Origin: an uncultured Ruminococcus sp.
GTDB lineage: Bacteria; Bacillota; Clostridia; Oscillospirales; Ruminococcaceae
Length of the DNA stretch: 15,173 nucleotides
Assembly (NCBI GenBank): GCA_900553675.1
Contig: USEH01000028.1
Location: 1 to 15,173, forward strand
Reading direction: 5' to 3'
A program made the translations under genes and the position numbers. This document shows, one piece after another, positions 1 to 6,327 of the stretch; the stretch's first letter is position 1, and every line of letters starts with the position of its first letter. A model generated the notes under the pieces. It was not told the DNA's origin. It searched no databases and saw only the letters and a program-made list of their open reading frames with translations.

Positions 1-2
1 GT

Positions 3-443
3 CGGCATCAAATGCAGGATCAGGACGGCATTAACCGCCAGCTTCCGATTATCAACGCATACAGCGAATCACTGTCCAATTTGCAGGTTCTTGCTGATGG
101 TTATCCTTCGCTTGAATACGTACAGTCAATCTCAGCAATGAGGCAGACCGGTTATAGCATGGACGATATCGGTGAAGGTAAGAATAGCGACGGACCAGAA
201 CTTATAATCTCAGTTGATGATTGTCCGACTTGGATAAACCTTTGGGGCGGTGCAAACACTGTAGTACAGGCTCTTTGGAAAGTCAAAAATACCCGATCAG
301 AAGCCGAAGGTTTTATCAGCAAGCTGAGTGCGGAGGATACGCCTGATTCAGATGGTTACAACATTTTATATTGCTGGTATATATACAGCGTGCCGGCATT
401 TATTCTGGCAAAGTCACGTGTCATACATTATGACAATTCATAA
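3..443 (+). CDS. DUF1593 / Sde182-type nucleoside-hydrolase-like protein, fragment missing both ends
   Basis: The reading frame is open from the window edge, so the true start lies upstream; the ATG at 12 is internal. The residues around LQVLADGYPS, DDIGEGKNSDGPE and WINLWGGANTVVQALWKVKN match the nucleoside-hydrolase-like domain of the DUF1593 (cellulose-binding Sde182) family, whose members are usually more than 400 residues and often exported by plant-polysaccharide degraders. Similarity fades after FISKL (about base 326), where the family normally continues with a conserved Asp-rich stretch (pattern like ISDQDD). Here the frame runs only about 39 more unfamiliar residues and stops six bases before the convergent LacI gene ends. 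There is no room for the rest of the domain or the C-terminal domain. I infer a 3'-truncated, probably non-functional remnant, perhaps cut when the neighbouring operon arrived. Family assignment is fairly sure; exact function is not known. Confidence 0.7.
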   Translation, partial: RHQMQDQDGINRQLPIINAYSESLSNLQVLADGYPSLEYVQSISAMRQTGYSMDDIGEGKNSDGPELIISVDDCPTWINLWGGANTVVQALWKVKNTRSEAEGFISKLSAEDTPDSDGYNILYCWYIYSVPAFILAKSRVIHYDNS

Positions 444-449
444 TAACAA

Positions 450-1463
450 CTATTTCTTTACAGACTTTCTTTTTATCAATCTTGTAGATACTTCGATTTT
501 CAGCGGGTGTATGTCTTTATCAGTGATAATCTGAATCAAACGTTCTACCGCTACTTTACCCAAATATGCTTTTGGAACATCTACTGTCGACAGCGACGGC
601 TCAACATAGGTGCAGAAAGGCATATTGTCAAAACCGACAATCGAAATATCTTGGGGAACTTTATATCCTTTTTCTATCAGAGCTTTCATAGCACCAGCTG
701 CTATGTTGTCATTGTCTGCGAAGTATCCGCTTGATGGGACTGTTCCGTTTTCTAAAGCTTCAAGCATATCGTGATATGAACCGTCCAGCGAAGGTGTAAG
801 GTTTATGACGGGGGAACGTGAAACGCTCATTCCAGCAGCGCGGACTGCTTTGTAAAAACCGTCAGCGCGCTCATCAAAGTTGCCTATCTGGTAGGAAGAG
901 TGAAGATATCCGGGCTGTTCCTTTATTCGCTGGATAAGATGTTCAGTGGCATTGAATGCACCTTGAAAGTTGTTTATGATAACGCAGTTAAAGGGACTTG
1001 AGGGATAATATGTATCCAAAACTACAATAGGAACTTTAATTTTTTCAAACGGAGCAAAGTCCTCTTTTCTCATCTCTGTTGCCAAAAGAATTATGCCGTC
1101 ATATACAGGCAGGGATTCTATTTGATGCTGAATCTCTCCATCGTCATAAAGATAGCTGACGTGTAACTGATAACGGAGGTTTTTGCAGGTGTGTTCTATC
1201 CCTTCTGTAAGATGATTGAAAAACGGAGTATCGGAAACGACTGCTCCGTGTTTTTTGTATATAGCGAAAGTGATGTTTCCTTTTATCGAACTTACCAGCG
1301 TGCTTTCACTAATTCTTGAAAAGTCGTATCCAAACCGTTCAGCTGCTTCAATTACTTTGTTTCTTGTTGCTATGCTGACGCCGGGCTTGTTATTCAAAGC
1401 CATAGATACTGCTGCCTCAGATATGCCAAGCTTTTTCGCAAGTTCTTTTGCTGTAATCGCCAT
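450..1463 (-). CDS. LacI-family transcriptional regulator, likely repressor of the divergent sugar operon
   Basis: This 337-residue protein has the full LacI layout: an N-terminal helix-turn-helix (about residues 4-23, ITAKELAKKLGISEAAVSMA) followed by a periplasmic-binding-protein-like sensor domain (about 62-337). Sensor hallmarks include YDGIILLATE (121-130), the FDERADGF segment (196-203), SIVGFDN (274-280) and the ending STRLIKRKS. The hinge is unusual: FGYDFSR stands where most LacI proteins have a YxPN-type motif. The start is supported by a purine-rich ribosome binding site (CTGGGGGTG, 8-9 bases upstream on the minus strand) and a near-consensus promoter. It is divergent from the isomerase-transketolase-kinase operon with a 142-base gap, the usual arrangement for a local repressor released by a sugar or sugar phosphate. 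The effector cannot be read from the sequence. The stop codon is TAG, which shows that amber is used as a stop in this genome. Confidence 0.93.
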   Translation of the reverse strand: MAITAKELAKKLGISEAAVSMALNNKPGVSIATRNKVIEAAERFGYDFSRISESTLVSSIKGNITFAIYKKHGAVVSDTPFFNHLTEGIEHTCKNLRYQLHVSYLYDDGEIQHQIESLPVYDGIILLATEMRKEDFAPFEKIKVPIVVLDTYYPSSPFNCVIINNFQGAFNATEHLIQRIKEQPGYLHSSYQIGNFDERADGFYKAVRAAGMSVSRSPVINLTPSLDGSYHDMLEALENGTVPSSGYFADNDNIAAGAMKALIEKGYKVPQDISIVGFDNMPFCTYVEPSLSTVDVPKAYLGKVAVERLIQIITDKDIHPLKIEVSTRLIKRKSVKK

Positions 1464-1487
1464 AATTACACCCCCAGTTTTATTCTG

Positions 1488-1516
1488 ATTATATCGTGTT
1501 AAGTAAATTAAGTCAA
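1488..1516 (-). promoter_or_regulatory. Promoter of the lacI-type regulator gene
   Basis: On the minus strand a -35 box TTGACT (1516-1511) and a -10 box TATAAT (1493-1488) are separated by exactly 17 bases. Transcription should begin near 1481, about 18 bases before the regulator start codon. The -35 box and spacer overlap two copies of TTAAGT, so a protein bound there would also block this promoter. Confidence 0.85.
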
Positions 1517-1571
1517 TAGTTTTATAAAATTCACTGAATTATTTGTTGTAATTAAGTACTGCATTAAGTAT
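1499..1571 (+). repeat. Four direct TTAAGT repeats in the divergent promoter region
   Basis: TTAAGTAA (1499-1506), TTAAGTCA (1508-1515), TTAAGTAC (1552-1559) and TTAAGTAT (1564-1571) all lie in the same orientation. The first pair covers the spacer and -35 box of the regulator promoter. The second pair covers the spacer and -10 box of the operon promoter. LacI proteins normally bind inverted repeats, whereas AraC-type proteins bind direct repeats, so these may be sites for the downstream AraC-type regulator. The region is AT-rich, so chance recurrence of a six-base word is possible. Confidence 0.4.
1528..1540. promoter_or_regulatory. Candidate operator: perfect inverted repeat AATTCA-C-TGAATT
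   Basis: This 13-base perfect dyad with one central base lies midway between the two divergent promoters, upstream of both -35 boxes. Size and symmetry suit a LacI-family operator, but it lacks the central CG common in that family and is AT-rich. It is the best symmetric site in the gap and is offered as a candidate only. Confidence 0.4.
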
Positions 1572-1573
1572 GA
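1546..1573 (+). promoter_or_regulatory. Probable promoter of the sugar operon
   Basis: A -35-like TTGTAA (1546-1551) and a -10-like TATGAT (1568-1573) are 16 bases apart. Transcription would start near 1580, leaving a short leader with the GGAGGA ribosome binding site at 1591-1596. The match is moderate, as expected for a regulated promoter. Because the ATG at 1570 falls inside the -10 box, it cannot be the translation start of this transcript. Confidence 0.55.
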
Positions 1574-1605
1574 TAAGAGCAGAAATAATGGGAGGATATA
1601 TAGTA

Positions 1606-3012
1606 GTGATAAAGATTGGATTTGCCCCTACAAGAAGAAGTATTTTTTCCGCTTCTGCCGCAGTAGAATACGCTAACCTTACGAGAAATCGACTTAATGA
1701 CCTTGGCGTTGATTTTGTAGATATTGATGACATTGCTGATGATGGACTTTTACATAGTGAGACTGACAGGATTAAAATTTCAGCTAAATTCAAAAGCGCA
1801 GGAATAGATGGTCTGTTTGTTGCTCATTGCAACTTTGGCACAGAATACGAGGTTGCAAGGCTTGCAAAAGAACTCAATGTCCCTGTGCTGCTGTGGGGAC
1901 CACGCGACGAATGTCCCGACGAACAGGGCGTCAGACTCCGCGACAGCCAATGTGGTTTGTTTGCAACGAGCAAGGTTTTGCGGAGGTTTAATGTCAAGTT
2001 TACATATATTCCAAATTGCAGACTTGAAGACCCTGAATTTGAGATTGGACTGAAAAATTTCATTAAGGTTTGTTCAGTTGTGAGAACGTTCAGGGGAATC
2101 CGCATTTTACAGATTGGTCCGCGCCCGTTCGATTTTTGGTCGACGATGTGCAACGAGGGTGAACTTCTTGAAAAATTCAATATTCAGCTTTCGCCAATCC
2201 CACTTTCAGAGCTTGCAAAGGAAGTCGGAGTTGTCAAGAGCATCGAAGTGGATGTTGCTTATACTATGGATTATTGTAGACAAAACTTCAATATTGCAGT
2301 CAGCGATAAAGAGCTGGAGACAATCTGTGCCCTGAAGGTAGCGATGAAAAGCCTTGCGGAGAAATACGATTGTAATGCCATAGCGATTCAGTGCTGGAAT
2401 GCGTTGCAGGACGAGCTTGGCATTATGCCATGTGCAGCAAACTCACTTCTGAACGAGGATGGTCTGCCGGTTGTCTGTGAGACTGACATCCACGGTGCAG
2501 TGACTGCTCTTATGGTTGAAGCTGCGGCTATGGGCGAACAAAGAAGCTTTTTTGCTGATTGGACAGTGCGTCACCCATTCAACGACAACGGCGAGCTTTT
2601 GCAGCATTGCGGTCCATGGCCACTTTCCGTCGCCATGCAAAAGCCTACTATCGGATATCCTCTTGCGTTTGATTACCCCGGGGCGGTAGAAGCACTTGCC
2701 AAGAATGGGAATCTCACCATTGCCAGATTTGACGGCGATCACGGAAAATACTTTCTGCTTTTAGGCAATGCCAAGACCACTGATGGTCCCTACACCAAAG
2801 GCACATATATGTGGATAGAAGTAAAGAACTGGCAAAAACTTGAGACGAAAATAGTTGAAGGACCATATATCCATCACTGCGTCGGTATTCACTCCGATGT
2901 CGTCCCGATACTATTTGAAGCGTGTAAGTATATCGGAGTTGAGCCGGACTTGTTCAATACTACCGCAGAAGAAGTAAAATCAAAGCTGTGGGGTTGGAAA
3001 GATGAACTATAA
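1606..3012 (+). CDS. L-fucose/L-arabinose isomerase family protein (aldose-ketose isomerase)
   Basis: I place the start at GTG 1606, nine bases after GGAGGA (1591-1596); the in-frame ATG at 1570 lies upstream of this site and within the -10 box. The 468-residue product belongs to the family that interconverts aldoses and ketoses with a divalent metal. Visible landmarks are the N-terminal sugar-binding Rossmann-like segments (VAHCNFGTEYE, 72-82; PVLLWGPRDE, 93-102) and the C-terminal family core: QCWNALQDELG (262-272), CETDIHGAVTALM (291-303), FFADWTVRHPF (315-325) and HCGPWPLS (334-341). Acidic and histidine residues in CETDIH and IHHCVGIHSD probably bind the metal. It is the first gene of the operon, overlapping the transketolase subunit start by 11 bases. 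Its aldose is unknown: this family acts on L-fucose, arabinose and, as I recall, sulfoquinovose. Context suggests the ketose product is phosphorylated and cleaved by the co-encoded enzymes. Confidence 0.85.
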   Translation: MIKIGFAPTRRSIFSASAAVEYANLTRNRLNDLGVDFVDIDDIADDGLLHSETDRIKISAKFKSAGIDGLFVAHCNFGTEYEVARLAKELNVPVLLWGPRDECPDEQGVRLRDSQCGLFATSKVLRRFNVKFTYIPNCRLEDPEFEIGLKNFIKVCSVVRTFRGIRILQIGPRPFDFWSTMCNEGELLEKFNIQLSPIPLSELAKEVGVVKSIEVDVAYTMDYCRQNFNIAVSDKELETICALKVAMKSLAEKYDCNAIAIQCWNALQDELGIMPCAANSLLNEDGLPVVCETDIHGAVTALMVEAAAMGEQRSFFADWTVRHPFNDNGELLQHCGPWPLSVAMQKPTIGYPLAFDYPGAVEALAKNGNLTIARFDGDHGKYFLLLGNAKTTDGPYTKGTYMWIEVKNWQKLETKIVEGPYIHHCVGIHSDVVPILFEACKYIGVEPDLFNTTAEEVKSKLWGWKDEL

Positions 3013-3841
3013 CGCGTTTTCATTTGAACTCAGAAAAAATGTTGTTGATATGATAGTTGCTGGTAATGGCGGTCACATCGGAGGAGATATGAGCGTCATA
3101 GATACGCTGATGACTCTTTATTTTCGTGTTATGAATATTTCCCCTGAGAATATGGATTCCCTTGATCGGGATATGTTTGTTCTTAGTAAAGGTCACTGTG
3201 TGGAGGCACTTTATGCAGTTTTAGCGGCAAAAGGATTTTTCTCAATTGATGATGTCATACAGAACTTTATGCAATTCGGCACGCAGTTTGTTGGTCATCC
3301 GAACAATAAGCTTCCGGGAATAGAGATGAACAGCGGTTCGCTTGGTCATGGTCTTTCAGTTTGTGTGGGTATGGCGCTTGCGGCAAAAATGAATGGAACA
3401 AAAAACCGCGTATATACCGTCATGGGAGATGGCGAGCTTGCCGAGGGCTCGGTATGGGAAGCCGCTATGGCGGCAAGTCATTATCATCTTGATAATCTCT
3501 GTGCCGTTATTGATCGCAATTTTTTGCAGATTTCAGGTAATACCGAGGATGTTATGCATCAAGACGACATTGCCAAACGGTGGTCGGCATTTGGGTGGAA
3601 AACTATCAAAGTCGCTAACGGAAACGATTCTGATAAGATGTATGATGCATTTATGATAGCCAAGAATAGCAAATACATGCCAACCGTGATAATTTCAAAT
3701 ACAGTTAAGGGCTTTGGCTCAAAGGAAATGGAAAACAAGGCGTATTGGCATCATCGTGTGCCGTCAATGGAGGAATATAATGCAATCATCAGCGACTTTG
3801 AAGCACGAAAGAAGGCATGCCTGAATGAATACGATTGCTAA
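3002..3841 (+). CDS. Transketolase, N-terminal (thiamine diphosphate-binding) subunit
   Basis: At 279 residues this is the usual size of the separate N-terminal half of a split transketolase. It carries GGHIGG-type entry residues (GHIGG 24-28), SKGH (62-65), HP (99-100), GSLGHGLS (112-119) and the thiamine diphosphate/magnesium signature starting GDGELAEGS (142-150) and ending at Asn173 (IDRN). All are expected in an active enzyme, which moves a two-carbon ketol unit from a ketose phosphate to an aldose phosphate. The ATG overlaps the isomerase stop by 11 bases, and its own stop lies 17 bases inside the next gene, so the genes are probably translationally coupled and the two subunits made in equal amounts. 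Placement between a sugar isomerase and a kinase gene suggests a dedicated catabolic enzyme, comparable in role to apulose-4-phosphate transketolase subunit A, rather than the housekeeping pentose-phosphate enzyme. Confidence 0.93.
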   Translation: MNYNAFSFELRKNVVDMIVAGNGGHIGGDMSVIDTLMTLYFRVMNISPENMDSLDRDMFVLSKGHCVEALYAVLAAKGFFSIDDVIQNFMQFGTQFVGHPNNKLPGIEMNSGSLGHGLSVCVGMALAAKMNGTKNRVYTVMGDGELAEGSVWEAAMAASHYHLDNLCAVIDRNFLQISGNTEDVMHQDDIAKRWSAFGWKTIKVANGNDSDKMYDAFMIAKNSKYMPTVIISNTVKGFGSKEMENKAYWHHRVPSMEEYNAIISDFEARKKACLNEYDC

Positions 3842-4757
3842 TCGAACAGTTATATGCAACGTTTTAATGGAGCATGCAAAGAATGACCGCGACATTGTGG
3901 TTCTTTGCTCGGATTCAAGGGGAAGCGCTTCGATGACACCATTTGCAAATGCGTATCCAGAGCAATTCATTGAGATTGGAATAGCGGAACAGAACTTAGT
4001 AGGCATATCGGCAGGTCTTGCAAAGTGTGGTAAAAAGGCATATGCTTGTTCACCTGCTTGTTTCATATCATCAAGAAGCTATGAGCAGATAAAGATTGAC
4101 TGCGCTTACTCAAATACAAATGTAAAATTGATTGGAATAAGCGGCGGCGTGAGCTATGGTGCACTTGGAATGAGCCATCACTCATTGCAGGATATCGCAG
4201 CTATTGCTTCACTCCCAAATATGAAAATCTATCTTCCGAGCGATAGATTTCAGACGAGATTTCTTACCCAACAGCTTTTGCAGGATAATTCGCCTGCCTA
4301 TATTCGTGTCGGAAGAAATCCGGTTGAGGATGTATACGATGAAAACTATACTTTTGAAAAGGATAAGGCTGTATGGCTAAAAACGGGAAATGATATCACT
4401 ATTATCGCTTGCGGCGAAATGGTAAAATCTGCATACGATGCGGCAATTCTTTTGAATCAAGAGGGCATAAGTGTTACTGTGCTTGATATGTACTGTCTAA
4501 AGCCTATTGACGAATATGCAATAATTGAGGCTGCAAAATGCTCAAAGGCAGTCGTGACAGTAGAAGAGCATTCCGCATATGGCGGGCTTGGCTCAATGGT
4601 GTCATCTGTAGTATCACGTTATTGTCCAAAAAAGGTTTTGAAATTATCATTGCCGGATTCACCCATCATTTCAGGTACATCCAAGGAGATTTTTGCATAT
4701 TATGGGCTTGATGCCCATGGCATAAAGTCAAACATTCTAACTTTTCTGGAGGAGTAA
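3825..4757 (+). CDS. Transketolase, C-terminal subunit
   Basis: This 310-residue protein supplies the pyrimidine-binding and C-terminal domains of the split transketolase. Glu55 in IEIGIAEQN (49-57) is the conserved catalytic glutamate that activates thiamine diphosphate. GMSHHSLQDIA (115-125) carries the substrate-site histidines, and YLPSD (136-140) and VGRNP are family landmarks. The C-terminal domain includes VTVLDMYCLKPID and VEEHSAYGGLGS. It uses an ATG with AAGG nine bases upstream, inside the preceding gene. The gene ends three bases before the kinase gene begins. Residues that read the phosphate end of the substrate cannot be assigned by eye, so whether the donor is a normal pentulose phosphate or a branched one such as apulose 4-phosphate is undecided. 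Confidence 0.92.
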   Translation: MNTIANRTVICNVLMEHAKNDRDIVVLCSDSRGSASMTPFANAYPEQFIEIGIAEQNLVGISAGLAKCGKKAYACSPACFISSRSYEQIKIDCAYSNTNVKLIGISGGVSYGALGMSHHSLQDIAAIASLPNMKIYLPSDRFQTRFLTQQLLQDNSPAYIRVGRNPVEDVYDENYTFEKDKAVWLKTGNDITIIACGEMVKSAYDAAILLNQEGISVTVLDMYCLKPIDEYAIIEAAKCSKAVVTVEEHSAYGGLGSMVSSVVSRYCPKKVLKLSLPDSPIISGTSKEIFAYYGLDAHGIKSNILTFLEE

Positions 4758-4760
4758 GCA

Positions 4761-6242
4761 ATGCGCTGTGTAGTGGCTATAGATCAATCTACGCAGGGCA
4801 CAAAAGCTCTGCTATTGAGTGATGATGCCAAAATAATTGCAAAGTCATATTTTGAGCATAAGCAGCTCGTAAGTCTTGAAGGATATATTTCACATGACCC
4901 TATGGAGATATACGAGAATGTCATTAAGGGTGTAAAGACGCTTGTTGACGCTGTACCTGAGGCGGAAATTTCCGCCATTGGGATAACCAATCAGCGTGAG
5001 ACTACGGTTGCTTGGGATGGCATGAGCGGGAAACCTGTTATCGACGCTATTGTATGGCAATGTTCTCGTGCAAAGGGTATTTGTAAATCACTTACCGACG
5101 AGCAGAAAGCTGTAATTAGCGAAAGAACCGGCATACCTGCTTCACCGTTTTTTCCTGCTGCAAAAATGAGATGGATACTTGAAAATGTTTCTGAAGCTCG
5201 GAATCTTGCACTGCAAGGGCGCCTGTGCTTGGGTACAATAGATTCTTGGCTGATTTACAAACTGACCGGTGCTTACAAAACCGATGTTTCTAACGCCTCA
5301 CGTACACAATTGATGAACCTTGAACTTCTTGATTGGGACGATGAGATACTAAAAATGTTTGGAATTACAAGAAATATGTTACCTGAGATTTGCGCGTCAG
5401 ACGCCTTTTTTGGAGAAACCGATTTTGGAGGAATACTAAAAAATAAATCGCCGATACTCGCGGTTCTCGGTGATTCTCATGCGGCACTATTTGCTCAGCA
5501 CTGTCATGATCCTGGAAAATTAAAGGTTACATATGGCACTGGCTCGTCGGTTATGATGAACACCGGTTCTGAGATTATTAGGTCAAAAAATGGTCTGGCT
5601 AGTTCTGTCGCGTGGAAGCTCAGCGGTAAGACAGATTATGTTTTAGAGGGAAATATCAATTACTCAGGAGCTGTAATTTCATGGCTGAAAAACGAGCTTG
5701 GATTAATTGATTCGCCGGATGAAACGGAAGAGATAGCTTTTGCTGCGAACAAATCCGACAAAGTGTATTTGGTTCCCGCGTTCAGCGGATTGGGCGCACC
5801 ATATTGGTTTGATGATGCAAAAGCTTCAATTGTTGGAATGTCCAGACTTACCGGCAGGGCAGAAATAGTCCGTGCGGCGCTTGATTCAATCGGATTTCAG
5901 ATAAATGATATTTTGATTGCTATGAGTCGAGACTCAAAGCTGCCGATTAAGTTTGTCGCAGTAGACGGCGGACCTACGAGTAATCGGTATCTTATGCAGT
6001 TTCAAAGCGGTATTTCCGATACCAATATCAGAGTATCTGAGGTAAGCGAGCTTTCGGGAATTGGTGCAGGATTCGTGGCGGGGATAACTGATGGAGTATT
6101 TTCATTTGATATGGCGTTTTCTACACTCAAATATACGTTATATAAACAACATATGCCTGAAATTGAGCGTCAGAGTTTGCTAAGCGGTTGGAAACAGGCA
6201 ATCAAAACCGTGGTATATAACATAACAGATTGTAACCTTTAG
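4761..6242 (+). CDS. FGGY-family carbohydrate kinase, glycerol-kinase-like with altered sugar pocket
   Basis: The 493-residue protein has both FGGY domains: the N-terminal phosphate loop AIDQSTQGTKA (6-16), GITNQRETTVAW (74-85), AIVWQ (96-100), the second ATP-domain signature TYGTGSSVMMNTG (257-269), FSGLGAPYW (341-349) and VDGGPTSNRYLMQ (401-413). Overall it is close to glycerol kinase. The Arg-Glu pair (79-80), Trp99 and the catalytic Asp238 line up with glycerol-kinase residues. The residue matching glycerol-kinase Tyr135 is Phe130, and the Gln after the catalytic Asp (Q246 in the E. coli enzyme) is Ser239. I infer a different, probably larger or branched, substrate, most simply the ketose made by the upstream isomerase. 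Glycerol kinase remains the default alternative, but clustering with isomerase and transketolase argues against it. The stop codon is TAG. Confidence 0.88.
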   Translation: MRCVVAIDQSTQGTKALLLSDDAKIIAKSYFEHKQLVSLEGYISHDPMEIYENVIKGVKTLVDAVPEAEISAIGITNQRETTVAWDGMSGKPVIDAIVWQCSRAKGICKSLTDEQKAVISERTGIPASPFFPAAKMRWILENVSEARNLALQGRLCLGTIDSWLIYKLTGAYKTDVSNASRTQLMNLELLDWDDEILKMFGITRNMLPEICASDAFFGETDFGGILKNKSPILAVLGDSHAALFAQHCHDPGKLKVTYGTGSSVMMNTGSEIIRSKNGLASSVAWKLSGKTDYVLEGNINYSGAVISWLKNELGLIDSPDETEEIAFAANKSDKVYLVPAFSGLGAPYWFDDAKASIVGMSRLTGRAEIVRAALDSIGFQINDILIAMSRDSKLPIKFVAVDGGPTSNRYLMQFQSGISDTNIRVSEVSELSGIGAGFVAGITDGVFSFDMAFSTLKYTLYKQHMPEIERQSLLSGWKQAIKTVVYNITDCNL

Positions 6243-6327
6243 ATTATCAACTTTTTATACATAATATGAACCTTGGTTTATTCATTACCGACTTTGACAT
6301 TTTTTATATTTATAAGAGAGTGATGAT

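Noticed and set aside
328..534. Frameshifted continuation of the DUF1593 protein in another frame
   Set aside because: Neither alternative frame after base 326 restores the conserved family residues, and the frame soon enters the convergent regulator gene.
1570..1605. ATG at 1570 as start of the isomerase
   Set aside because: It lies upstream of the GGAGGA site and inside the predicted -10 box; the GTG at 1606 is correctly spaced and begins the typical family N-terminus.
6294..6310. TTGACA plus TATATT as promoter of the chimeric regulator
   Set aside because: The boxes are only five bases apart; no -10 box stands at 16-18 bases, so no promoter was called in the 85-base gap.
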